From assembly GCF_014839805.1 (NCBI RefSeq), contig NC_051118.1:8114391-8178390 (forward strand): a DNA stretch of 64,000 nucleotides, given 5' to 3'. Under the pieces are notes generated by a model that was given only the letters and a program-made list of their open reading frames with translations, was not told the DNA's origin and searched no databases. This document shows, piece after piece, positions 11,001 through 19,721 of the stretch (positions are counted from its first letter, which is position 1; every line of letters starts with the position of its first letter). A program made the translations under genes and the position numbers. The DNA comes from Manduca sexta (Eukaryota > Arthropoda > Insecta > Lepidoptera > Sphingidae).

Positions 11001-11967
11001 TTTAAGTCCGCAACCGCGCCTGCGCAATACCGTTTAGTACTGTCTGTCTGTGACAAAGAGTTCTGTATTTATATAGAGTGAATATTGAGAAGATTGTCAT
11101 ACAAAAATCTTTCTCTTATACCAAGGTTATTCAGTCTACCATGAAATAGCAAAGACTAATCTATATATATAAAAATAAATCCCTATTTCCCTTGGTCACG
11201 CCATCACGCGTAAACGGCTGGAACGACTTCACAATGTTTTTTGTTGTGTTTGTTATTGTCAGGAGAAGGTTCTTATGAAAGAAAAAAATCAAAATATTGC
11301 ACGGAAAATTAGAAAAACTTAACAAAAATATTAATTTTATATACTTAACAGTTTGAAATAACTGTCAGCGATTGACAGAATGCGCGCTGCAAATTCATAG
11401 TTAAGACGGGACAACGTCTGTCGGGTCAACTAGTGTAAAATAATTCATATTTTTCCATATCGTGATATGCACGTTTTTAATGCGCATATTTTCTGTAAAA
11501 TGTTATTTTCGTATTAATATCTAAGGACGTTGTGATATCTTGTGACACAGACACTTCCAATAAGACAACGACTTATTACCAATTACTAATAACTATTGGA
11601 GCACAAATTTGTACCTGATATCCAGTCTAAACTAACTATACTGTTTCATATCTCCGGGCAGTTAAACGCAAGCAAGGAATTAATTGTAAACTGTAAAAAT
11701 CAATTTAGCAATAAATTGTACATATTGTTTCAGATCCAAGCTACAATTCTAGGCACCATCTTCACGTACTCTCAAGCAATCAAGTTACTCCACATACACA
11801 CCTTCAAATACATCGAAAATTACGTTGGAGTTTATACGATGTTCTATATATTTGCTAGCATAAACTTGTATGGCGCTGTGTACTCGCTGTTTATTGTACC
11901 AAATACAAGACATAAGTCTATGAAACAAATTGAGAAGCAAATAAAGAGGATACCTTTGCCAGCATGA
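4950..11967 (+). CDS. MFS sugar transporter, trehalose/glucose type (3' half, four exons)
   Basis: Joined exons 4950-5082, 8031-8242, 9275-9463 and 11734-11967 give one open frame of 255 codons plus TGA, with matching phases and GT/AG junctions. By family knowledge this is a plasma-membrane facilitative sugar carrier (SLC2-like; insect Tret1 type) moving trehalose or glucose. Seen in the sequence: a charged cytoplasmic loop, six hydrophobic segments in the positions of TM7-TM12, a DRK remnant of the loop motif between TM8 and TM9, FGYGVSW in the TM10 position where GxGPxPW is usual, and PNTRHKSMKQIEKQI in place of the usual PETKGKSLEEI tail. The canonical TM7 QQxSG signature is absent, so the substrate is uncertain and the protein is divergent. 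TM1-TM6 and the start codon are not found; they are probably left of the window. A pseudogene is possible but the clean frame and splice sites argue against it. Confidence 0.85.
5250..5466 (-). repeat. REP-1 copy
   Basis: Carries the REP-1 words gcccggatagcgaccaccgt, cccgccatagtggcccacg and ctctcgtcagtcgacattct. In transporter intron 5083-8030. Confidence 0.75.
5581..5922 (+). repeat. 39-bp tandem repeat, about 9 copies
   Basis: The unit runs aacaaatgataggcggtcag then ttgcaaaactaggcaagtt. Units start at 5581, 5620, 5659 and so on to 5893 with exact 39-bp spacing and only scattered substitutions (for example a/g at the aggcaaatt/aggcaagtt position, one ctag to ctcg). It lies in an intron of the transporter. 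Because 39 is a multiple of three and the unit has no stop in two minus-strand frames, it creates long false reading frames. Confidence 0.95.
6575..6856 (+). mobile_element. HEL-1 copy
   Basis: Starts A|TCTATATATATAAAAATG and ends gtcgggtcaactag|T, with cgtgaacggctggaccgatt inside. 282 bases, intronic. Confidence 0.75.
7335..7532 (+). repeat. REP-2 copy
   Basis: Contains gacttaacatctcatgtctc, tttctactgtttatgggcgg and a terminal gcaataaaaaaaa. The A-rich end suggests a retroposed family. Intronic. Confidence 0.7.
7660..7905 (+). mobile_element. SINE-B copy, diverged
   Basis: Box B-like gagttcgaatcccgggtcgg at 7702-7721, then cctatcacatcatgggacgg and ctaccccttcggg as in the intact copies. Confidence 0.7.
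8031..8242 (+). CDS. Transporter exon 2 of 4 seen: TM7 and TM8
   Basis: The acceptor tcaatttcag ends at 8030 and the donor is AAG|gtgtgt. Completing the split codon gives Tyr, then RNKIWWDSLKMALVLHTTMV and so on: 71 codons ending in phase 0 with SSIIIDRK. Hydrophobic stretches MALVLHTTMVLCGNVVFL and ILVLSAMFAGGLFTLVSS fit TM7 and TM8. DRK is the start of the usual D-R-x-G-R-R loop; the GRR part is missing at the exon junction. Codon use is GC-richer than the flanking DNA, which supports coding. Confidence 0.85.
8622..8792 (+). repeat. REP-1 copy, diverged
   Basis: Contains cctgatggaaagtggag, gtcgacataattatgccggcc and gcgacacacttagttgggcc, here as separate words. Lies in the intron between 8242 and 9275. 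Confidence 0.6.
9275..9463 (+). CDS. Transporter exon 3 of 4 seen: TM9 and TM10
   Basis: A long T tract and cag precede 9275; the donor is GAG|gtgagt. The 63 codons begin YILTLGYVLMALSSGTIAVY (TM9) and include LAVLVFGYGVSWALPFII in the TM10 position, then VEVFNFE, which corresponds to the conserved E-(I/L)-F-P after TM10. Both phases are 0, so it could be skipped without a frameshift. Confidence 0.85.
9477..9515 (+). mobile_element. TIR-1 end fragment
   Basis: tttcttatctttacgcgaat and gttagac match the TIR-1 terminus, directly after the transporter donor site at 9464. Confidence 0.5.
9516..10109. other. Unassigned intronic DNA
   Basis: No shared repeat or exon-like segment was recognised in this part of the 9464-11733 intron. 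Confidence 0.4.
10110..10668 (+). pseudogene. 5'-truncated Jockey-type LINE: C-terminal coding end, 3' UTR, poly(A)
   Basis: A frame to the TAG at 10446-10448 ends a peptide containing RYFDRVVNHPNPLIRSISIY and RRPRSVLTDPEDE. Its shape (F-x-x-x-x-x-HPNPLI, then a basic PRRP-like segment) resembles the C-terminus of Jockey/CR1-type ORF2, which is my inference. About 200 bases of GC-rich 3' UTR and an A-run at 10651-10667 follow. GC content is clearly above the flanks. No reverse transcriptase core is present. It lies in a transporter intron. Confidence 0.55.
10669..11158. other. Unassigned intronic DNA
   Basis: No shared repeat was recognised. It starts directly after the LINE poly(A). Confidence 0.4.
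11160..11433 (+). mobile_element. HEL-1 copy
   Basis: A|TCTATATATATAAAAATAAA to gtcgggtcaactag|T; hairpin agacg-ggacaa-cgtct before the end. Intronic. Confidence 0.75.
11440..11650 (+). repeat. REP-4 copy
   Basis: Matches the reverse complement of 17860-18060: shared order of atattttctgtaaa, taaggacg.tgtga.atcttgt, cgacttattaccaatt and ttggagcaaat-like words. Ends about 85 bases before the last transporter exon. Confidence 0.6.
11734..11967 (+). CDS. Transporter last exon: TM11, TM12 and C-terminus
   Basis: The acceptor catattgtttcag ends at 11733. The 77 codons run from IQATILGTIFTYSQAIKLL (TM11) through VGVYTMFYIFASINLYGAVY (TM12) to the tail PNTRHKSMKQIEKQIKRIPL and stop at TGA 11965-11967. 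The tail aligns in position with the PETKGK(S/T) motif that ends the last TM of this family. The upstream 90 bases are all that separate the exon from a REP-4 repeat. Confidence 0.88.
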   Translation: MQATILGTIFTYSQAIKLLHIHTFKYIENYVGVYTMFYIFASINLYGAVYSLFIVPNTRHKSMKQIEKQIKRIPLPA

Positions 11968-12009
11968 TGGGGTTGTTTCTTTTTACCTTAATCTTTTAGA
12001 TTAGATGTG

Positions 12010-12142
12010 TTAGCGATTTTTTTTATTATTTCTTTGAATGACGAGACGAGCTTGCCGTTCGCCTAGCCGTAGCCCATACGACCGCTCGTAAACAACAGAA
12101 ACACCATCCAACACCTTGAAATACAAAGTATTGTTTGGTTGC
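12010..12142 (-). repeat. REP-2 copy, 3' end
   Basis: Minus-strand reading gives the REP-2 end with tactttgtatttcaaggtgt, gtttctgttgttta and a run of A at 12010-12017. In the probable transporter 3' UTR. Confidence 0.65.
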
Positions 12143-12205
12143 AATATTTTTTTTTGTTATGAATTGTTTTTTAAATTATCATTGTAAACTCAGTTTGCAA
12201 TCCTA

Positions 12206-12211
12206 AATAAA
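12206..12211 (+). promoter_or_regulatory. Possible polyadenylation signal of the transporter
   Basis: This is the first AATAAA after the stop codon, about 240 bases downstream. A REP-2 copy (12010-12142, minus strand) lies inside the implied 3' UTR. Usage is inferred. Confidence 0.35.
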
Positions 12212-12229
12212 TAAATTATGGGACCAATC

Positions 12230-12365
12230 TGGAGAGATATTCTTACGATTAAAAAAATAATTTTCCAAATCGGTTCATAAATGAGCGAGTTGCGAAGTAA
12301 CATATAAAAATAAATCACGTCGAATTGATAACCTCCTCCTTTTTTTGAAGTCGGTTAATAAATAA
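12230..12365 (+). repeat. Short interspersed repeat with cctcctcctttttttgaag
   Basis: The segment cgtcgaattgataacctcct recurs at 59023-59042. Class unknown. Confidence 0.45.
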
Positions 12366-12730
12366 ACAAAGTTGCCTTTGAAATAACACAAACAATCTTT
12401 ATCTAGTCCTTTTATTCTTCTATTTCTTATTTCTCTCTCAACTAGTTCTGATTAAAACAATCCTATTAAGTAAGGATTTAACTTTATTTAACATAAGGAA
12501 TGGTCAGAAAAATACTCTCAACCGTCTACACACAACTAGAAACGAGATATAAACGAGTTACAATATTTCACGGTAGCGTCCGCGACAATGATTAATGTTT
12601 GAAGCTTATTTGCAGCACAATGAGTTAGTTTTTGCCGGTTTTTATATGTCTGCTGGTAGATTTAATTGGATTTATTTGAAAGTAAGATCGTCTACTATGT
12701 TTATACTAAAATATGTTATTTATACTAATA

Positions 12731-13153
12731 CTAGCTTTTGCTCGCGGCTTCGACCGCGTGAAGGTGTTTTCCGGGATAAAGTCCACTGTATGATAAAGTC
12801 TTGCTACATATTATCCCGGTACTGATAGGTTCAAACTAATTGTATCCCCATGGGGGTTGAACTTATCAAAATCCTATTTAAGCGAACGTCTTCATCATAG
12901 TAGCTCCAATCTTTAATTTCAGTTCAATCAGTCGAAAATCTAAGAAAATTTATACAAACTTTCATCCCCTATTTTATCCCCTTGGGGGTAGAATTAATCA
13001 TAATCCTTTCTTAGCGGATGCCTACGTCATAACATCTACCTGCATGCCAAATTTCAGCACGAACCGTCCAGTGGTTTGGGCTGTGCGTTGATAGATCACT
13101 ATGTCAGTCAGTCAGTCAGTCAGTCAGTCACCTTTGAGTTATATATATTTAGA
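12731..13153 (-). mobile_element. HEL-3 copy, long form with (CAGT)n
   Basis: Minus strand: A|TCTAAATATATATAACTC to a hairpin region cgcggtcgaagccgcg, agcaaaagCTAG and T. Includes tgggggtagaatt-like segments and the microsatellite at 13103-13130. Confidence 0.65.
13103..13130 (+). repeat. (CAGT)n microsatellite
   Basis: Seven uninterrupted cagt-type tetramers inside the HEL-3 copy. Confidence 0.9.
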
Positions 13154-13341
13154 TGTAGAGAAGAAGTTTGTTTATTTGAACGCGTTTATCTTAGTTACTT
13201 TATTTATTTATAAAGAAACACTAAACATATTACTGACAATAAAAATCTAAATTACATTACAATGGATCTATTGGCTAGTCAGAATCCAAATAGAAGTGTA
13301 TACAACTTATTCGAATTATCAAATCGATTTTGATTTTGTTG

Positions 13342-13547
13342 TCTATACTAATATATAAAACAGAGAAGTTTTGTTTGTTTGTTTGAACGCGCTGATCTTA
13401 GGAACTACGTAACCGATATTTTTTTTCACTAATAGGAAGTTACATTACTCCTGAGTGCTATAGGCTATTTATTCTGGGAAAATATAAAGTGGGAATTTTA
13501 TCCTGGAAAACCTATTTCACGCTGGCAGAGCTACAGGTAAAAGCTAG
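13342..13547 (+). mobile_element. HEL-3 copy
   Basis: Starts TCTATACTAATATATAAAAC and ends acaggtaaaagCTAG|T; contains gaacgcgctgatcttagga. The 3' hairpin is partly decayed. Confidence 0.7.
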
Positions 13548-13861
13548 TGTAATATAAATAAGTTACGTAATGCATCACTAGTTTTTAATTACAAAAAAAA
13601 CTTAACTGCTGCAGTTAACGACGCGTATTCGACAAAAAATGATATATAATGATTCTAAAAGTTGGTAATTTTTTCTCAAATTTACATTGATTCGTTTTGA
13701 TTTTCTAGCATACATTAGTCAATGATTACAACTAGATAGTTTTTACTATGTTTCATTGTCATTCGATAAATAATCGTCTCTTACGCACATTCAGTATTCA
13801 TTGATGAACGCCTATCTGACGTGTCATCTTCATAGTATTTGTTACTTACCATTAGTTACAA

Positions 13862-14192
13862 AGCGATGACAGCCTAGTTGGGTGAGGAACGGACTGCCAA
13901 GACGATTGTCCGCAGGTTCAAATCCCAAGGGCACACACCTCTGACTTTTCTAAAATCATGTGTGTATTCTTTGTGAATTTATCGTTCGCTTTAACGGTGA
14001 AGGAAAACATCGTGAGGAAACCTGCACATCTGAGAAGTTCTCTATAGGAATTTCGAAGGTGTGTGAAGTCTACCAATACGCACTAGGCCAGCGTGGCGGA
14101 CTAAGGCCTAATCCCTCTCAGTAGTAGAGGAGGCCCGTGCTCAGCAGTGGGTAAGTATATAATACAGGGCTGATATTATTATTATTATTATT
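13862..14192 (+). mobile_element. SINE-A copy, near full length
   Basis: The head gcgatgacagcctagttggg (box A-like) and caggttcaaatcccaa (box B-like) are followed by the body and the tail cagggctgatattattatt, ending in (tta)n. Confidence 0.8.
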
Positions 14193-14410
14193 ACTAGTTG
14201 TACCCATAATTTCATGCAAGATTAGTAGACATTTTTACTAAACATAAGCTGAGCAGCGGAAATTTTATAGTTCATATAATTATTGGTCACACCACGATGT
14301 GACACACAGTAACCGAGGATGAATAATATGTGGATACGTGTTTATTGTTTTGGGTTCTTTATTAGACTGCCATCATTATACTTAATAACTTAACAATACG
14401 TTACATGACT

Positions 14411-14822
14411 TATACAGGATCATTTTGACATCGCGTTACTAAATGAAGCCACAGGCTTATATACTTGAAAATAACACTCTACAATAAGTTACTTGAGCCG
14501 TAGATGTAAAATAAAAAAGAGTAAGTTTCGAACAAAATAAATATTAATAAAAAGTCATTTTAATTTTACGCGCTCTAAAGCCACTACTTCTACTTTATAA
14601 GAATTCATTGCAGTAGTAACATCATACTTTCATTCTGAAATACACTCACGCACATGCCATATTCTCATTAAATTACAAAATGATCAAAAAATCAGAAAAC
14701 TAAGACCACGATTTTTGGGAAAATATTTGTTATTAATGAATGATTTTTGGCACAATGTCAGTAAAAGGGAAGACGAGTGTGTGGTTTCATTTAGTAAAGC
14801 AATGTAAAAATGACCTTGTATA
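14411..14822. mobile_element. TIR-3 element, second copy
   Basis: Ends tatacaggatcattttgaca and its mirror tgtaaaaatgaccttgtata at 14803-14822; the interior resembles the left arm of the 3.2-kb copy. No transposase. Confidence 0.7.
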
Positions 14823-14866
14823 CTAAGTACACACACACACTACAAGACGAGTGCAGAATAAAATAA

Positions 14867-15088
14867 TGTGTTACAAATATATTAAATACAACAGTCGATT
14901 TAAGACTACTACAAAAAACATTAAAAGAGTATTGTCCTGAAAGAATGCAAGGTCGACTAATTTTTAGTATACCGAAGGACGCTAATGAGGTCTTTGAACT
15001 CATATTACAAAAAAACAATGTTTTGTCAAAACTAAAAACTCTTCCAACTAGAATCGTGAGACACACGGTTTTTATAACAAAGCTGTAA
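14867..15088 (+). pseudogene. Orphan reading frame, unknown
   Basis: A 73-codon frame runs to TAA 15086-15088; its first Met is at 14945 (47 residues from there). It includes LLQKTLKEYCPERMQGRLIF and SIPKDANEVFELILQKNN. Composition looks protein-like rather than random AT sequence, but I recognise no family. It lies between a TIR-3 element and a HEL-2 element, so a decayed transposon frame is the likeliest explanation. Confidence 0.25.
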
Positions 15089-15252
15089 ACGCAAAAACCA
15101 TTACAAAATAATACAACAGTGATACCAGATGTCGGCTTTGTAATACCCCCAAACTGAATTTGGAAACCCTCTGTTAATAGTGAGGGCATTGTTGCTAAAT
15201 GAAGAGCTATCACGCGAATACGGAACAAAACACAATAAATTTATTTTTTTAA

Positions 15253-15553
15253 CTAGCGACCTGCCCCGGTTTCGCAGGGGTGCAACGCTGATACTAAATA
15301 CACTACAGAAAAACTGTGACCGTTGTATATAAAAACATAGCGGCCCGCTCTGGCTTCGCACGGGTATAACGTAACAAAATAACAGTATGTCTACACTATT
15401 TAATGGATGTTATTATACATATAAACCTTCCTCTTGAATCACTCTATCTATTAAAAAAAACCGCATCAAAATCCGTTGCGTAGTTTTAAAGATTTAAGCA
15501 TACAAAGGGACATAGGGACAGAGAAAGCGACTTTGTTTTATACTATGTAGTGA
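15253..15553 (-). mobile_element. HEL-2 copy, 301 bp
   Basis: Minus strand: A|TCACTACATAGTATAAAACA to gggcaggtcgCTAG|T. Contains tccgttgcgtagttttaaag on the plus strand. Same length as copies at 27790 and 56297. Confidence 0.75.
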
Positions 15554-15775
15554 TATTTAGGAAACAAACAGAAAATTTTTCTGGTGGTTTTCAGTAGTCA
15601 TAATTTGAATTACCTATATCCCATACGATAGTTAATAATCAATTGTAAATGTGTTCTTAATTTGAGCATGCTGTGTTTTCATATTATATAAGGTTACATA
15701 CAGTAGTCATGTATTTTGTGTTTGTTCTTATGAAAGATTATTTGTGTAACTAGTTTTGTGAACCAATATAAAATA

Positions 15776-15961
15776 AAATATTTTATATCCGCCCGGATAG
15801 CGACCACCGTACACAAAGTGTTACCCGCCAATATTGGCCCATGTAAGTGTGTTGTGTTTTGGGATTGTCCTGTATATATCCGGTACCAACAGGCCGGCAC
15901 AATTGTGTCAACTGCCGAGGGGTAGCCATCTCTCGTCAGTCGACATTCTATTGGACCGTTC
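15776..15961 (-). repeat. REP-1 copy
   Basis: gcccggatagcgaccaccgt, aggccggcacaattgtgtca and ctctcgtcagtcgacattct are in the usual order. Confidence 0.75.
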
Positions 15962-16393
15962 ATGACGAGTAAAGTATTTTTAGTGAGCGCAGGAATATTT
16001 AAGTATTATATTTTTTCGACAATATGGTGGAAGAAGTTGTGCCATAATTAACCCTCAAAGACAAAAATTTCGAGAATTATCCCTCAATATACATGGAAAA
16101 TACAATGAAAAATAATATTCACCAATTTTCCACTTACAAATATTTCTTCAGGTTTTTATCGAATAATTTTTTCCCCCAAAAATGTAATGCACAATATTCC
16201 CCCAAGTTTTTTGAGTCTCCGCTAATTTTGGGGAATCCTTTCAATTTGGCATCACTGACATTCAGTGGACAAAGCTAAAAAAAGGTTATTTTCTTTAAAT
16301 AGTATCTGACCTTGATTCCTAAATGACTTGCTAAATAAATTTAGGTCCATGCCCTGTACGTGATATCAAAGATATTTCGTTTTTGTATGATCA
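15962..16393. other. Unassigned DNA
   Basis: AT-rich, no motif; the open stretch at 16093-16278 has low-complexity residues and no coding support. Confidence 0.4.
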
Positions 16394-16830
16394 CTAGCTT
16401 TTGCCCGCAACGTCGCCCGCATGAATAAGTTTTCCGGGATAAGTCCCGCTGTATATTATCCTGGGATAAAAGCCTAAACACCTTGAAATAATGTAACTAT
16501 CGGTTCCAGAGTTTAGCACTACAAACCTACGAACAAACAAACTTAGAAACTTTTCCTGTTTATGATATTATTGTTCCGTTACCTTAACCGTTCAGGCAGC
16601 GCACGCAACGGAAGCTCTCACAAGGAATCAATTTTCCCCGTTTTTGCAACATTTTGTATTAATGCGCCGCTCCTATTGGTCATAGCATGATGTTTTATAG
16701 CCTATAGCCTTCCTCGATAAACGGGCTATCCAAAACTAAAAGAATTTTTCAATTCGGACCAGTAATTCCTGAGATTAACGCGTTCAAACAAACAAACTCT
16801 TCAGCTTTATATAATAGTATAGTTTATAGA
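16394..16830 (-). mobile_element. HEL-3 copy
   Basis: Minus strand: A|TCTATAAACTATACTATTAT to a gcgggc..gcgggcaaaagCTAG-like end and T. The interior has gagattaacgcgttcaaac and cctattggtcatagc. Confidence 0.65.
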
Positions 16831-16986
16831 TGGAAAGCGACCATGTGAAACTAAAACCAACACTTTATTTATTTATTTACCCTTGTACCAAACAGAAAAA
16901 AAAGAAAGAAGAAATGAGAGACAAAAGGCACATATATACACTTTTAGATATAAACACGTATTGCATTTACGCCTTTATATTACTTA

Positions 16987-17230
16987 CTAGCTGACCCGAC
17001 AGACGTTGTCCCGTCTTAACTATGAATTTGCAGCGCGCATTCTGTCAATCGCTGAAATTAACTTTTCTTAAATTTTCTAGCGTTCCGCTCAACTTTCTTA
17101 ATTTTTTCTTTCATAAGGTCCTTCTCCTGATAATAACAAACGCAACAAAAAAAAATACAGAAATCGGTCCAGCCGTTCACGCGTGATGGCGTGACCAAGG
17201 GAAATAGGGATTCATTTTTATATATATAGA
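16987..17230 (-). mobile_element. HEL-1 copy
   Basis: Minus strand: A|TCTATATATATAAAAATGAA to gtcgggtcagCTAG|T with the agacg/cgtct hairpin. Confidence 0.75.
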
Positions 17231-17289
17231 TAATGTAACGTTTAAATATTTATTTCGTTTGCACACACGATTGCGGTAAACACAATACC

Positions 17290-17468
17290 GGGGCCTTATT
17301 CTCTATCCCGCACGTTATTTTGACAGTGCGTAACAAGCACGTAACACAACGCATCATGTTTAGTACTATAGAAATTTGGCTTACAGAATACCATTCCACG
17401 GACATTTCTCGAAGATAACATGACACGGCTGCGTTACGCGTTTACACTATCATACAGAATAAGGGCCC
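17290..17468 (+). mobile_element. TIR-2 copy, intact 179 bp
   Basis: The inverted ends are ggggccttattct (17290-17302) and agaataagggccc (ending 17468). The same 179-bp element occurs inverted at 19973-20151. Confidence 0.75.
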
Positions 17469-17575
17469 TGGAGTCTAATTCCCTACGCTACTCATTATTT
17501 TGACAGTTCGTAACAAGCATGTAATGCTTATGTCGCATTTATGACGATTGAAATTGGCTTACAGAAAAGTGATGT
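17469..17575 (+). mobile_element. TIR-2 fragment, adjacent tandem partner
   Basis: Contains tcattattttgacagttcgt, aacaagcatgtaatgc and aaattggcttacagaa, the left half of TIR-2, directly after the intact copy. Confidence 0.5.
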
Positions 17576-17859
17576 GCTGGATCATTAACAAACTATATCC
17601 GCGGATACGGATCCGAATACGGATATTTGGTGTTATCATCCGCGAATACAGATATGTATGTGGGATTTGTTACAAAATAAAACTTTATAAGTTAATTGCA
17701 TTTTAAATTTTTTTCTGTCTGACATCTTTAGTCTGTCGTTTCCAAAACTCGTCTGTTCACGCTTCTCTCTTTTCATCTCGCTCACACACTTTACATTCCA
17801 TTCCAAGCATCACACTTTCGTTCCATTCCCACATATACACGGATCCCAAAGATATTAAA

Positions 17860-18060
17860 CTATAATTAGTTATAGACCGAACATCAGGGCCAAATATTTG
17901 CTCCAAAAGTTATGACCAATTGGTAATAAGTCGACTTATTTGAAATGTCCGTGTGACAAGATGTCACAGCGTCCTTAGGTATTAAAAATAACAAATTTAC
18001 AGAAAATATACTAAAATGCGTATTAAAAAGTACAAATCACAATACTATATACAGAAACAA
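17860..18060 (-). repeat. REP-4 copy
   Basis: Reverse-complement partner of 11440-11650. Confidence 0.6.
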
Positions 18061-18399
18061 TACTATTATTATTGCTATTATATTTTTTTTTCTTTTATAC
18101 GTACGCCCCTACTGCCCTTTCGACTATTTTTAGCATCTCCATCCAATGGTTGCCGGTAGAGATCGCCTCGAGCGATAAGACCGCCATTTGTACCACCAAT
18201 GTATTCTTTTCCACGATTTGTATGCAAATTTGTCTTCTTTTTGTTTTTATTTTTTTACATTTTTGGTGTACAAAAAAGTTTTAAATAAATAAAAGAAATC
18301 ACGATATTAATAAAATATGAAGTATTTGATTGATGTTTTGTTATTTCACAGTAGATTGAGGAACCATCGCATGAGTGTGAAATTTTTGTATATCATTCT

Positions 18400-18455
18400 A
18401 ATGTCCGCTCTATATAATCTTAGAATTATGCAGCTCCCGAAGATAACGTAACAAG
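18400..18455 (+). mobile_element. TIR-2 fragment, left of a nested insertion
   Basis: The words cccgaagataacgtaaca and aggctgtaatg match the inner right part of TIR-2. The remainder resumes at 18984-19022 after the TIR-1 element. Confidence 0.5.
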
Positions 18456-18983
18456 GCTGTAATGATTTTTTATGTTTACGCGAATGTTAGACATTGAAAT
18501 TAAACTATTATTCGTATTTTATACCATTTGCCATCGGAATGATTGGAATGTTAGCCGGCTAACATGACAGCTACATGACATTACGCGTGTCACGGAAAAA
18601 TAACCTTATTATGTAATAAATAATAAGGTGATATTCCTGTGACACGCGTAATGTCATGTAACTGTCATGTAGCTGTCATGTTAGCCGGCTAACATGTCAA
18701 GCATTAAGTAGTTAAACGGGGTTTTAAATATTTTAGTTTTCTCCCGACGTTTCGACTTCTAGACACTGTGAGCTCATTCTGCGTAGATCGGACCACCAAA
18801 AGCTAAAATTTAAAAAAGTTGTATAATTGTAAAATATAGGTAGATATTGTAACTTTCACTTCGCGGATGAACAACACCTCAGTCCCCCCCCGTGACCATG
18901 AAGGCTGCAAAGTCTTCGAAACGTCGGGAGAAAACTAAAATAATTAAAACCGCGATAAAATCCGAATAATAATTTAATTTCAA
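18456..18983 (+). mobile_element. TIR-1 copy, both arms present
   Basis: The left arm (tgtttacgcgaatgttagac through ctcccgacgtttcga) and right arm (cttcgaaacgtcgggagaaa through atccgaataataatttaa) are inverted copies of about 90 bases. The left arm is interrupted by a foldback element (18548-18695 plus flanks). The centre carries gagctcattctgcgtagatc. Confidence 0.65.
18548..18695. mobile_element. 148-bp foldback (palindromic) element
   Basis: Both ends are the same 18-base perfect palindrome, atgttagccggctaacat, at 18548-18565 and 18678-18695. The arms pair inward through gacagctacatgaca and ttacgcgtgtcac. The right arm has an 11-base internal duplication of the tacatgaca type that the left lacks. 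The loop is AT-rich. Confidence 0.85.
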
Positions 18984-19022
18984 TGAGTATACGGCCGTTT
19001 CAAGAATTTACACTGTCATAGA
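18984..19022 (+). mobile_element. TIR-2 fragment, right of the nested insertion
   Basis: acactgtcatagaataaggc matches the TIR-2 right end. Confidence 0.45.
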
Positions 19023-19371
19023 ATAAGGCTTCAGACAGATAGTGAAATATTAAAGACGGCACACAGCTGACTGGCGATATTTCAGTGTATTGTATAGTGG
19101 TGTGAAGTGTTTTAATTCGTGATTTGATTCTATCTTGTTTATTGCTTTTGTATTGTATTTATACATTTATATTACTGTTTAAAATTGAGTTTTCATTTTT
19201 TCAATATACTCAAATGGTTATATTTTATAAAACTAAAACTAAAATTATGAGACGCAAACTTATTGTTTCTTTTTTCAAAATTCTGATATGTTCACTTAGA
19301 TTTTTTAAAAATTTTAAAACATCGTAAGCACCAAAGTCAATGTATATACGGCTCAAAAAGTATGGATGTAT
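19023..19371. other. Unassigned AT-rich DNA
   Basis: Short frames here are low-complexity F/I/K-rich peptides; no evidence of a gene. Confidence 0.4.
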
Positions 19372-19695
19372 AATATGTACTACGTATAAGATCTGGCGTA
19401 CCGTACACTCATTGTGTTCGACTCAACTGTACTGCAATCCGCATAACGGTCTTTAGTATGATTTCAACATTGACAGCGTGTGGTTATGTACGGAGTGGCG
19501 TTCACCATAAGAACTTGAGTCTAAATGTAAACCTGGATGTGAATAAAAAATATTAGTTAAATAAGTTAAATTATATGTTGTTCAAGTGAATAAATAGGTT
19601 ATTACAGTGACGTTTTGGTTGTCATTTAAGTTAAGATTTTGAACAAATAGGTTATATTGACGTTCGTGTCTATAGAATATACGTCAATGCGTAGC
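19372..19695 (-). repeat. REP-3 copy
   Basis: Inverted partner of 2619-2925; shares tgtacggagtggcgttcacc and gtctatagaatatacgtcaatg, the latter read in pieces. Confidence 0.6.
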
Positions 19696-19721
19696 TATTT
19701 ATATCTACAACCAGTTTAATC

